From Deltaproteobacteria bacterium (GTDB lineage: Bacteria > Desulfobacterota > Binatia > UTPRO1), in the NCBI GenBank assembly GCA_016200545.1, contig JACQEO010000007.1, positions 1 to 64,000 of the forward strand: DNA of 64,000 nucleotides, written 5' to 3'. Position 1 is the first letter of the stretch, and each line of letters opens with the position of its first letter. The position numbers and the translations under genes were made by a program. The notes under the pieces are model-generated. The model was not told the origin of the DNA. It was given only the letters and a program-made list of their open reading frames with translations, and did not search any database. Positions 7,428 through 15,505 of this stretch are shown here, in pieces.

Positions 7428-7661
7428 ATGCATGGGACCCTACGGTTTTGCGCGTTCGTGATCTTCGCGTCCGCCGTTGTGATCGGCTGCGGCCACGAGA
7501 CGACGACGATCCGTCGCGAGACAGTGCAAACGATTCCGCCGCCGACCGTGGTGGAGAAGCGGACGACGGTCCAAACGATCCCGGCATCACCAGTCGTCGA
7601 GGAACGGAGCACGACGATCCGCTCGGGATCGGTCGAGCATCGGAGCGAAACCACCCAATGA
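7428..7661 (+). CDS. Small repetitive lipoprotein
   Basis: 77 aa from ATG 7428 with GGAGGAGGAGA upstream. The N-terminus is a lipoprotein signal (FCAFVIFASAVVIGCG; lipobox Cys at about residue 21). The mature part is low-complexity Thr/Val/Pro/Glu with near-repeats of V-x-T-I-P-x-x-x-V-V-E-(K/E)-R (TVQTIPPPTVVEKRTTVQTI). No enzyme domain is present. The gene 17 bp downstream encodes the same kind of repeat behind a Sec signal, so the pair looks like a duplicated surface or periplasmic linker protein. Both lie between a predicted sigma-54 promoter and a sigma-54 activator. Function unknown. Confidence 0.65.
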   Translation: MHGTLRFCAFVIFASAVVIGCGHETTTIRRETVQTIPPPTVVEKRTTVQTIPASPVVEERSTTIRSGSVEHRSETTQ

Positions 7662-7678
7662 GAAGGAGAATAGCGACC

Positions 7679-8016
7679 ATGTCGAAAACGATGACGCGTA
7701 TCACGCTGATCCTCAGTGCCGGCGCCTTCGCTGCCGTCGTTGGAATCCCGGCGGTGCATGCGGAGGACACGACCGTGATCGAGAAACGAACCGAGGAGTC
7801 GCATTCCTACAAGGTGGAGCCGGCCGCGCCGGCGATCGTCGAGCGGCGTACGACGGTCAAGACCGTGCCCGCGCAGCCGGCGTCGTCACCGAACACACGA
7901 CGGTGGAGCGCGTTCCTCCTCCGAAAGTAGTGGAGAAACACACGACCGTCGAGACCGTGCCGGCAGCGCCGATCGTCGAGCGGCGTACGACCGAAACCAC
8001 GCACACCGAAGACTGA
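7679..8016 (+). pseudogene. Secreted Val/Glu/Thr repeat protein, frameshifted
   Basis: ATG 7679 (AGAAGGAGAA upstream) starts a signal peptide (ITLILSAGAFAAVVGIPAVHA) followed by repeats such as AIVERRTTVKTVPAQP. That frame then becomes repeat-free and stops at 7930. From about 7883 the -1 frame resumes the same repeats (VVTEHTTVERVPPPKVVEK, later TVPAAPIVERRTTETTHTED) and stops at 8014-8016. One lost base near 7877-7885 explains this; the intact product would be about 112 aa. It is a paralogue of the lipoprotein at 7428. A sequencing error is as likely as a true mutation. Confidence 0.6.
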
Positions 8017-8063
8017 CACCCTCGCGTCGGAGAAACGGAGCCACCCATTCAGGGGAGGTAACA

Positions 8064-9254
8064 GTGATGCACTCGTTCACGAAGCCATCCGCCGCAGGCG
8101 CCCGCTTCGCGGCCGCGGGGTGTGACGTCATTCTCGTTACCGGGCACGCGTCGGTAGACTCGGTCGTCGAGGCATTGCGGTGCGGGGCCGCGGACTACCT
8201 GACCAAGCCCGTCGATTTGACTCGGCTCGCGTCGATTCTGGTCAACGTCGCGCGTCGCCGCGAGCTGCAGGAGGAGATCCAGGATCTCCGCGGCGAGCTC
8301 CGCCGCCTGGGCCGATTCGGGCCACTGATCGGCGGCTCTCCTGTCATGCAGACGGTCTACGATTACATCTCGCGGGTGGCGCCGACGAGCGCGACGGTCT
8401 TCATTCAGGGCGAAAGCGGCACCGGAAAGGAGCTGGTCGCGGAAACCGTGCACCGGCTGAGTCGGCGACGGAAGAAGCCGTTTCTCGTCCTTAACTGCGG
8501 TGCCGTATCGCCCACGCTCATCGAGAGCGAGGTATTCGGCCACGAGCGCGGCAGCTTCAGCGGCGCCGACCGAACACACCACGGATACTTCGAGCGGGCG
8601 ACCGGCGGATCACTCTTCCTCGACGAGATCACCGAGATGCCGATCGAGTTGCAGGTCAAGCTTCTGCGGGTACTCGAAACCGGGCTCGTAGTGCGCGTCG
8701 GAGCCGAGCGCGACACCGCGGTGGACGTGCGCGTCATCGCGGCGACGAATCGCAACCCGGCCCAGGCGGTGACGGACGGAAAGCTCCGCGAGGACCTCTA
8801 CTATCGGCTCGCGGTATTCCCTATCGCGCTGCCCCCGCTCTCCGAGCGCACGGGCGACATCGAGGTGCTCGCCGACTTCTTCCTGTCGGCGCTCAATCGA
8901 GACGAAGGCGCCAGCAAGCGTTTCGCCCCGGACGCGTTCGCGCGCCTTCGCGAGCATCCATGGCCGGGCAAAGTCCGCGAGCTGAAAAACGCCGTGCAAC
9001 GCGCGTTCATCCTCGCCGACGACGAAATCGACAGCCAGTGCCTCCATGACCTATTTCAACTCGAAATCCGCACGCGCAGCGACGCCAAGCTGGAGGTGCC
9101 CGTCGGCAGCTCGATCGCGGACGCCGAGCGGCACCTCATTCTCGCCACGCTCGAGCGATTCGGCGGCGATAAAGAGAAAGCCGTCGAGGTTCTCGGGATC
9201 AGTCTGAAGACGCTCTACAATCGGTTGAATGAGTACAAGAGCAATCCCTCGTAG
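8064..9254 (+). CDS. Sigma-54-dependent transcriptional activator with truncated receiver
   Basis: 396 aa (GTG 8064 or ATG 8067; GGGAGGTAAC upstream). Residues 1-52 are only the second half of a receiver domain (VILVTGHASVDS, then GAADYLTKPVD); the phosphoacceptor Asp half is absent. The AAA+ domain has Walker A GESGTGKE (116-123), Walker B LFLDE and a complete arginine-finger region. The sigma-54 contact loop, normally GAFTGA, reads GSFSGA (163-168). A Fis-type helix-turn-helix closes the protein (about 355-393). It should activate a -24/-12 promoter, possibly the one at 7325. Without a phosphorylation site, control must act through partner or expression. Confidence 0.88.
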   Translation: MMHSFTKPSAAGARFAAAGCDVILVTGHASVDSVVEALRCGAADYLTKPVDLTRLASILVNVARRRELQEEIQDLRGELRRLGRFGPLIGGSPVMQTVYDYISRVAPTSATVFIQGESGTGKELVAETVHRLSRRRKKPFLVLNCGAVSPTLIESEVFGHERGSFSGADRTHHGYFERATGGSLFLDEITEMPIELQVKLLRVLETGLVVRVGAERDTAVDVRVIAATNRNPAQAVTDGKLREDLYYRLAVFPIALPPLSERTGDIEVLADFFLSALNRDEGASKRFAPDAFARLREHPWPGKVRELKNAVQRAFILADDEIDSQCLHDLFQLEIRTRSDAKLEVPVGSSIADAERHLILATLERFGGDKEKAVEVLGISLKTLYNRLNEYKSNPS

Positions 9255-9276
9255 TTGACTCAGCACGGGGGTCGCG

Positions 9277-9423
9277 ATGTTAGTCGGGCTGGTGGAAGCG
9301 GAGAAGGTACCGACCGCAGTCGAGGCATTCGTGCTCGCTCTCATGGAGGCCAGTGCCGGCCTTGGCCTCGAGAGCCGCGAGACGCCGCGGACGAGCAGCG
9401 CGACGGACGCTCCCCCAGACTGA
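9277..9423 (+). CDS. Possible small protein, unknown
   Basis: A 48-codon frame from ATG 9277, 22 bp after the activator gene, with a G-rich stretch before it. The first 25 residues could form an amphipathic helix (EKVPTAVEAFVLALMEA); the tail is Thr/Ser/Pro-rich. No family recognised. Codon choice fits the neighbours, but at this length chance cannot be excluded. Confidence 0.3.
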   Translation: MLVGLVEAEKVPTAVEAFVLALMEASAGLGLESRETPRTSSATDAPPD

Positions 9424-9496
9424 CGGCGACGAGCTGCGAGGAGGCGTACTACCGCCGTCGTTGCGTCGGTCGCGCCGGTCGTCTAGTGCAAGCCGC

Positions 9497-9931
9497 ATGC
9501 GAAGCGCGCGTGGGGCAGTGCTCTGGACGGTGCTGGCGGTCGTGCTCATGGGGACGGGTCCCTGCGGTCCGATCCCGGGCGGGCAGCTCGACGGTCCGGT
9601 GGTGACCGCGCCCGTCGCCGATTGGTCCTTCCTCGGCGACTCGTTCGCCTGCGAGCTCGAGACGCGACCTGCCGATCCGCATTCCGTACGCGCCACCTGC
9701 TTCCAACGCGACCGGATACTCTACGTGGGTTCGATCGGCGCTCCCTACAAACGTTGGCCGGCGATGGTGACTGCCGACCCGCGTGTACGCGTCCGCCTCG
9801 ACGGCAAGGTCTACGAGCGGACGGCGGTACGCGTGACCGATGCCGCCGAACGCACCCGGCTCCTCAGCAGCGACGCGAGCAAGCCGCCGTCCGACAGCCA
9901 CTGGGTGTGGCGCCTGGACCCGCGGGTCTGA
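9497..9931 (+). CDS. Secreted protein resembling FMN/F420-binding split-barrel family
   Basis: 144 aa from ATG 9497. A hydrophobic leader (GAVLWTVLAVVLMGTGPCG) suggests export, possibly as a lipoprotein with Cys at about residue 23. The mature part contains LYVGSIGAPYKRWPAMVTAD followed by PRVRVRLDGKVYERTAVRVT. This is the strand order of small split-barrel (pyridoxamine-oxidase-like or deazaflavin-dependent nitroreductase-like) proteins. Cofactor residues cannot be verified by eye. It ends 15 bp from the convergent DUF4105 gene. Family assignment is tentative. Confidence 0.5.
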   Translation: MRSARGAVLWTVLAVVLMGTGPCGPIPGGQLDGPVVTAPVADWSFLGDSFACELETRPADPHSVRATCFQRDRILYVGSIGAPYKRWPAMVTADPRVRVRLDGKVYERTAVRVTDAAERTRLLSSDASKPPSDSHWVWRLDPRV

Positions 9932-9946
9932 GCGGCTGACCCCGAC

Positions 9947-10933
9947 TTACGACGGCGGCAGGCGCGGGTTGGGAAGGCCGTCGCGAATGCGCGCGGCAAA
10001 GTCCGGGGCCTGATCGGCCGCTTGCGCGCGCGCGTCGATCGAGGAGCGCTCGCGCAGCTCGGCGAAGGGGAGGCGCGTGTCGAGGGCGCCGCTCTCGTAC
10101 AGCATCTGGTCGGCGTAGCCGTTGGCGAGGAACCGCCAATCGAGGGGCCGGTCGTCGCCGAGGTTGCGCATGTGGTTGCGGATGGTCGTCGTGCAGTTGT
10201 CGGTGAGCGCGTTGTAGAATATCGGCTGCGTCGCCAGTCCGTTGATGGAGGCGATGTAGTCGAGCAGCAGGGCGCGGGCGCGCGGCACGGGGGTGCGCAA
10301 CCGATACAGGTAGACGTTCTCGTGCCGGTAGTTGGTGCGGAGACGGATGACGTCGCGCTCGTCGGCGACGACGTAGTAGAGCTCGTACTCGCGGAAGAAG
10401 CCGCGCACCGTCGAGTACTCCTCGCCGCGTTCCTTGCGCGTCTCGATCGAGATCGCGAGGTGCTCGCCGTCGTCGAAGTCCCAGCTCAGGACGGTGTGCG
10501 CGATCGCGGGGGAGGCCCAGTACGACATGAAGAGGTCGAGGCCGCGCAGCCGCGCGAGATCGTAGGTGCGGTCTTCCCAACGTTCGCGGAAGTCCGTCTC
10601 GATGCGATAGTCGAAGTTGCGCACGCCGTGGGCGACGAGCCGCGTGCCGTCGACGTCGAACGCCGGGAGACGCGCGACCTCCGGCAGCCAGTCGCGATCG
10701 TTCGACGGCCGGATCGTGCTCCACCAGAGGAGGGTCGCGACGAATAGCGCGGCGAGCGCGACGAGCCGTCGCGGCCACGACCGGAGGGCAGCGGCGACGC
10801 CGAGCACGACCGCGGCGTACGCCGCGGCGACGACGGCATGCGGTCCGGGGCCGCGGAAGTACACCGCTAGCGTGCCCCACGCGACCACGGCGACGATGAG
10901 GATCCCGGCGAGCGCGGCGCCGATGCGTCTCAT
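9947..10933 (-). CDS. Membrane-anchored Lnb/DUF4105 N-terminal domain protein
   Basis: 328 aa from ATG 10933. Two or three transmembrane helices fill residues 1-75 (AALAGILIVAVVAWGTLAVY, VVLGVAAALRSW, LVALAALFVATLLWW). The remainder is a periplasmic domain of the Lnb_N/DUF4105 type: NFDYRIETDFRERWEDRTYD, SWDFDDGEHLAISIETR, and the conserved FYNALTDNCTTTIRNHMR with the family's Asn-Cys-Thr-Thr. Function in the family is poorly known. It is divergent from the fused transporter/synthase at 11051 (117 bp between starts). The frame stays open far upstream only because of strand shadowing. Confidence 0.82.
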   Translation of the reverse strand: MRRIGAALAGILIVAVVAWGTLAVYFRGPGPHAVVAAAYAAVVLGVAAALRSWPRRLVALAALFVATLLWWSTIRPSNDRDWLPEVARLPAFDVDGTRLVAHGVRNFDYRIETDFRERWEDRTYDLARLRGLDLFMSYWASPAIAHTVLSWDFDDGEHLAISIETRKERGEEYSTVRGFFREYELYYVVADERDVIRLRTNYRHENVYLYRLRTPVPRARALLLDYIASINGLATQPIFYNALTDNCTTTIRNHMRNLGDDRPLDWRFLANGYADQMLYESGALDTRLPFAELRERSSIDARAQAADQAPDFAARIRDGLPNPRLPPS

Positions 10934-11050
10934 GCGACCTTCCGGTGGTGGATCATGCGGTGCCGTCTTGCTGGTCGAGCGCGATGTCCACTTGACGGAC
11001 GGGCTTGGCCTCCCATAACGGCTCCTCCCACCGCGCGCATCCGACTTTCC

Positions 11051-13936
11051 ATGGCCGTACGCAAGCAAAGCCGCAGGCAACAGTCTCGAAAGTTTCCGCC
11101 GGCCAACAGTCCGAAGGCGCCGGCGGCGCCCGCGCCGTTCGCGCGTCGTCTGCGTTGCCTCGTTTTCCTCTCCGGTGCGGCGGCACTCGTCTACCAGAGC
11201 CTCTGGGTCCGACAGCTCTCGCTCATCTTGGGCTCGACGACGTACGCCGTCGGGACGGTGTTGGCGGCGTTCATGGCGGGACTCGGGGTCGGGGCGTGGG
11301 TGCTTGGGCGGCGGGCGGACGATTCGCCGGCGCCGCTGCGGCTCTACGCGGCACTCGAGCTCGCGATCGGCGCCGTCGGTCTGCTCTCGCCGTTGCTCCT
11401 CGCGCAGGGGAACGCGATCTATGTCCACGTCTACGCGCGGCTGCATGCGACGCCGGGCTTGCTGACGTTCGCGCGCTTCCTGATCGGATTCGGGTTCGTC
11501 GCGATTCCGGCGCTTCTCATGGGTGGGACGTTGCCGGTCGCCACCCGCTACGTCGTGCGGCACTCCGAGCAGGTCGGACGCGAGGTCGGCCTCCTCTATG
11601 CGCTCAACACGGCCGGTGCCGCCGTCGGCGCGCTGGTGCTGCCGTTCGGTCTGCTGCCGTGGCTCGGCATGCGTCGCACGCTCATCGCGACCGCCGCCAC
11701 CAACGTCGCGATCGCGCTCGCGGCGATGTCCGCCGTCGGTCGCGAGCCGGCGGCTGCGGCGCCGGCGCCGTCCTCCGATCGAACGCGCGCCGCCGTGCCC
11801 GCCGTCGGCCGCGGCGTGCTGCCGGCGTTTTTCCTTTCGGGGTTCGTCGCGCTCGCGCTCGAGGTGGTCTGGAACCGATTCTTCGCCATGTACGTCGGTA
11901 GCTCCATCTACAGCTACGCGATCATCCTCTTTCTCTATCTGGTGGGTATCGCCGTCGGCGGCGTGCTGTTTACCGTCCTCGATCGTCGTGGCGCCGACCC
12001 GATCCGGGTGCTCGTTGCGACCCTGATTCTTCTGGTCCTCGATTTGGCGTTGAGCGTCCCCCTCATGGACGGCGTCCTCTATCTCCAGCTGACGACGCTC
12101 GACGCGATCGGCATCGGGTTCTGGCCGTTCCAGATCGCCAGCGCCGCCGCCGCCGGTGTGATCGTGCTGCCGCCGACGATGCTGTTCGGCGTCGCGTTCC
12201 CGGCCGTCGTGCGCGCGGTGAGTCCGACGGCGGAGCGGGTCGGCAGCCGCGTCGGCCTCGCCTACCTGGTGAACACGGGAGGAACGACGGCCGGCGCCCT
12301 GGCGGCGAGCTTCGTGCTCGTGCCGCGTCTCGGCCTGCGTCCGAGCCTCGACGTGCTGGTCGTGCTCGCCGCGCTCGCCGCCGCGCTCGCCGCCAGGCGC
12401 ACCCTCTGGGCGAGCGCCGCGCGCCTGGCGATGGTGGGATCGGTCGCGGTGGTCGCGCTCCTGCCGACGATCGCGCCGGGTTGGGACGCTCGTCTCATGC
12501 ACACCGCGATCAGCAAGCAGCCGTCCTCGATTCTCCACGTCTGGCGCGAACGCCGGCTGACACGCGAGCTCGACACGGTGACCGTGCGCGAGCTGCGCGA
12601 CGGGGTGGACGCCAGCGTGTCGGTGGTCGACTACGACGTCGGGATGCGGGTGCTGTTCGTCAACGGCAAGCCCGACGCGGGCAACGGTCCGGACATGCTG
12701 ACGCAAGCGCTGCTCGGGCATCTACCGCTGTTGGCGCATCCCGCGCCGAAGGCGGTGTTGGTGATCGGCATGGGGAGCGGCGTGACCCTCGGTGCGGTCG
12801 TCCACTACCCGGTCGCATCGATCGATCTGGTGGAGATCTCACCCGAGGTCGTCGATCTGGCGGCGCGCTGGTTCGCGACCGAGAACCACGGCGCGATCGA
12901 CGACCCGCGACTCAGCGTTCATCTGGAGGACGGGCGCAACTTCGTCGCCTTCCGCGAGGACCGCGCGTGGGACGTGATCATCAACGAGCCCAGCAATCCG
13001 TGGATGACCGGCGTCGCCAACCTCTTCACCGACGAGTTCTTCGCGCAGGTGCGCGGCCGGCTCCGACCCGACGGCATCCTCGCCCAGTGGTTCCACTACT
13101 ACAACATGCCGATCGACGACGTCCGTGGCCTTCTCGCGACGCTGCGCCGTCACTTCGAGCGGGTCTACGTCTTTGCCTTGCGCGAGCGCGCGGTGAGTGG
13201 GGATATGGTGGTGCTCGCCGCGAATCACCCGATCGATTTCACGGCCGCGCTCACCGCGCTCCTCGGTGGCGGGCCGACGAGCGACGACCTCCGCCACGCC
13301 CACCTCGACGCGGCGGAGCTTCTCGAGGGTTTCGTCCTCGGCCCCGAGAACATCGATGCGTTCGTCGGCGGCGCGCCCCTCAATTCCGACGACCACCCGG
13401 TGATCGAGCTCGATGCTCCGCGCGCGCTCTTCGACGAGACTGTGCTTGCGAACTTCGAGACCCTGCAGCGGGCGTCCGAGGGCGCGCGGCTTCCACTCGC
13501 CGGCGCCGGGGATCTCGCCGCGGATTTCCGCTTGACGCCGCCAGCGGGGTTTCGGCGCACGTTCAGCGGCCTGCGCAACACGCTGGCGCCCGCGCCGTTA
13601 CCCGGCGCGATCCCGGTGCGCAGCGCCCTCATGAACCTGGAGTTCGAGGACGATAGCGGGCGGCGCATCGCGGTCCTGAGCGAGCGCGGCGCACGCGACC
13701 GCGCCGGTCTCGAGCGACTCACCCGTCTGGTGGCCGGCGGCCCGGTAGCGGTAGCGGGTGACGCGACGGTCGATGGACATGTCGCCTCCGCCTACGCCCT
13801 GGCGGGCGGCGAGACGGCCCTCGCCTGGACGTGCCCCGATTCGAATTCGTCGTACGCAGCGGTGTTCCGCGGCGGCCCCAATCACGAGGGTGACGTCGCC
13901 GTTCTGGGCGGCCTGCGCTGCCACGTTCCGCGCTGA
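11051..13936 (+). CDS. Fused MFS-like membrane protein / spermidine synthase-like methyltransferase-fold protein
   Basis: 961 aa from ATG 11051. Roughly residues 35-480 form about 12-14 transmembrane helices (LVFLSGAAALVYQSLWVRQL opens the first; GGTLPVATRYV and NTAGAAVGAL follow). Residues about 520-830 are a spermidine-synthase-like domain with the nucleotide-binding loop VLVIGMGSGVTLGAV, the acidic strand IDLVEISPEVVDLA and YNMPIDD. The last about 130 residues are variable. Proteins of this architecture are common in environmental bacteria, but the substrate is unknown and many lack polyamine activity. No polyamine gene is nearby. Confidence 0.85.
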   Translation: MAVRKQSRRQQSRKFPPANSPKAPAAPAPFARRLRCLVFLSGAAALVYQSLWVRQLSLILGSTTYAVGTVLAAFMAGLGVGAWVLGRRADDSPAPLRLYAALELAIGAVGLLSPLLLAQGNAIYVHVYARLHATPGLLTFARFLIGFGFVAIPALLMGGTLPVATRYVVRHSEQVGREVGLLYALNTAGAAVGALVLPFGLLPWLGMRRTLIATAATNVAIALAAMSAVGREPAAAAPAPSSDRTRAAVPAVGRGVLPAFFLSGFVALALEVVWNRFFAMYVGSSIYSYAIILFLYLVGIAVGGVLFTVLDRRGADPIRVLVATLILLVLDLALSVPLMDGVLYLQLTTLDAIGIGFWPFQIASAAAAGVIVLPPTMLFGVAFPAVVRAVSPTAERVGSRVGLAYLVNTGGTTAGALAASFVLVPRLGLRPSLDVLVVLAALAAALAARRTLWASAARLAMVGSVAVVALLPTIAPGWDARLMHTAISKQPSSILHVWRERRLTRELDTVTVRELRDGVDASVSVVDYDVGMRVLFVNGKPDAGNGPDMLTQALLGHLPLLAHPAPKAVLVIGMGSGVTLGAVVHYPVASIDLVEISPEVVDLAARWFATENHGAIDDPRLSVHLEDGRNFVAFREDRAWDVIINEPSNPWMTGVANLFTDEFFAQVRGRLRPDGILAQWFHYYNMPIDDVRGLLATLRRHFERVYVFALRERAVSGDMVVLAANHPIDFTAALTALLGGGPTSDDLRHAHLDAAELLEGFVLGPENIDAFVGGAPLNSDDHPVIELDAPRALFDETVLANFETLQRASEGARLPLAGAGDLAADFRLTPPAGFRRTFSGLRNTLAPAPLPGAIPVRSALMNLEFEDDSGRRIAVLSERGARDRAGLERLTRLVAGGPVAVAGDATVDGHVASAYALAGGETALAWTCPDSNSSYAAVFRGGPNHEGDVAVLGGLRCHVPR

Positions 13937-13976
13937 CCCATAGGCGATGAAACCGACGCTCGTGGGACGATGCGGT

Positions 13977-15314
13977 CTAGGCGGCGCGCTGCTCGATGAC
14001 GACCGGCATGCCCTCGGACGGGGCGAAGGTGATTCCGCGCCGGACGACGCGTACCTGATAGCCCGGCACCGCGCGCATCTCGACCCGCGTCAGGATTCGC
14101 GCCAACACGATCTTCATCTCGAAGCTCGCGAACGCTGCGCCGAGGCAGGCGCGGGCGCCGCCGCCGAAGGGAAAGAACTCATACGGGCTCGGTCGTTTTC
14201 CGAGGAAACGCTCGGGGTGAAAGACATCGGGCTCCTCCCAGAGATCAGGCCGGCGGTGCGTCAGGTACGCGCAGGGTGCGGCCACGACACCGGCGGGAAG
14301 CTCATACCCGCCGACGGGCATGGCGGTATGCAGGCGGCGGCCCACCAGGGGAATGATCGGCATCAACCGCTGGGTCTCCTTGATCGTGGCGTCGAGGTAG
14401 GGGAGATCGCTCGCGCCCACCGGCTCGCCTACGCCGGCGTCGCGCTCGAGCAGCTCCGTGCGGAGGCGCGCGTGCACCGCCGGATGCTCCAGGACGTGCT
14501 GGATCACCCACGCGAGCGTCGTCGCCGTGGTCTCGTGCCCCGCGAGGAGCAGCGTGATCATCTCGTCGCGCAGCTCGGTGTCGGACATCGCGCGACCTTC
14601 TTCGTCCCGCGCCGCCATCAGCAAGCTCAGAATATCGGTGCGATCGCTCCGCTTCTCGCGGCGACGGCGCGCGAACTCGGTGAAGAGGAGCGCGTCGACC
14701 TCGGCGCGTAGCGTCTCGACCCGACGCCAGCTCGTGAGCGGCCCGAGGTCGCGCTGCAGCCACTTGATCATCAGCATCGGGTGTTCGGTCACGACGGACG
14801 CGCCTTCGACGAGGCGCGCGCGCAGCGCGTCCATCTGTGCGCCCTCGTCGAGCCCGAAGACGGCGCGCAGAATCACGTCGAGGGTGATGCCCTGGGTCTC
14901 CGTGTGGATGGGAAACGCCCGTCCGACCGGCCAGGCGTCGATCACCCGGTCGGTGATCGCCCGCATCAGCTCACCGTAGAGTTGCATGCGCTCGCCGTGG
15001 AACGGCGGCATCAAGAGCCGGCGCTTGCGGCGGTGGCGCGCTCCATCGGCCAGGAGCAGCGAGTCGGAGCCGACGAAGGGCGCGAGGACGACGTTCGCCT
15101 CGCCGGCCCGGAGCTCGTCCGGATCGCCGGTGAAGATCTCCTTGATCGCGGTGGGATCGCTCATGAGGACGAGCGGATCGAAGCCGGGAAAGCGCAGCGT
15201 GAACGTATCGCCGTAGCGGCGTCGGCACGCCTCCAGCATGGGGATCGGCTGGCGCAGCCAGCGAAGAACCTGAAGCACTGCCGGAACGCGTGGGCCATTC
15301 GGTAGGACGCGCAC
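13977..15314 (-). CDS. Cytochrome P450
   Basis: 445 aa, full length for a bacterial P450. The I-helix oxygen-activation motif is AGHETT (258-263), the K-helix is E313-T-Q-R316, and the heme-binding loop is FGGGARACLG with the thiolate ligand Cys390. The N-terminus has no membrane anchor, so the enzyme is soluble. Electron donors are not encoded nearby. It is divergent, with about 190 bp between starts, from a HemW-like radical SAM gene and an acyl carrier protein gene. That shared control region hints at a common oxidative tailoring role. CYP family number and substrate cannot be set from motifs. Confidence 0.93.
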   Translation of the reverse strand: MRVLPNGPRVPAVLQVLRWLRQPIPMLEACRRRYGDTFTLRFPGFDPLVLMSDPTAIKEIFTGDPDELRAGEANVVLAPFVGSDSLLLADGARHRRKRRLLMPPFHGERMQLYGELMRAITDRVIDAWPVGRAFPIHTETQGITLDVILRAVFGLDEGAQMDALRARLVEGASVVTEHPMLMIKWLQRDLGPLTSWRRVETLRAEVDALLFTEFARRRREKRSDRTDILSLLMAARDEEGRAMSDTELRDEMITLLLAGHETTATTLAWVIQHVLEHPAVHARLRTELLERDAGVGEPVGASDLPYLDATIKETQRLMPIIPLVGRRLHTAMPVGGYELPAGVVAAPCAYLTHRRPDLWEEPDVFHPERFLGKRPSPYEFFPFGGGARACLGAAFASFEMKIVLARILTRVEMRAVPGYQVRVVRRGITFAPSEGMPVVIEQRAA

Positions 15315-15505
15315 AGCCTCCCCTCTCGTGCGTACGACTTGACCGCGATGCTGGCGGTACGGGTGGGCCCCGTCAATCCCGTAAAGTGCCCCGGGTGATG
15401 ATTCGAGAACGCACCCCCCGCACCGCTAGTACGGGGCTTGGAGTTGTGCGAAAAGGGCGCCCAACAGGGCAACGAAGCCTGATGGTGGGACAAGGGGGGG
15501 AATCG

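Noticed and set aside
9947-12721. 924-residue minus-strand protein
   Set aside because: Only the last 328 residues are a real protein with helices and family motifs; the rest is a Glu/Arg/His-rich shadow of the fused transporter gene on the other strand.
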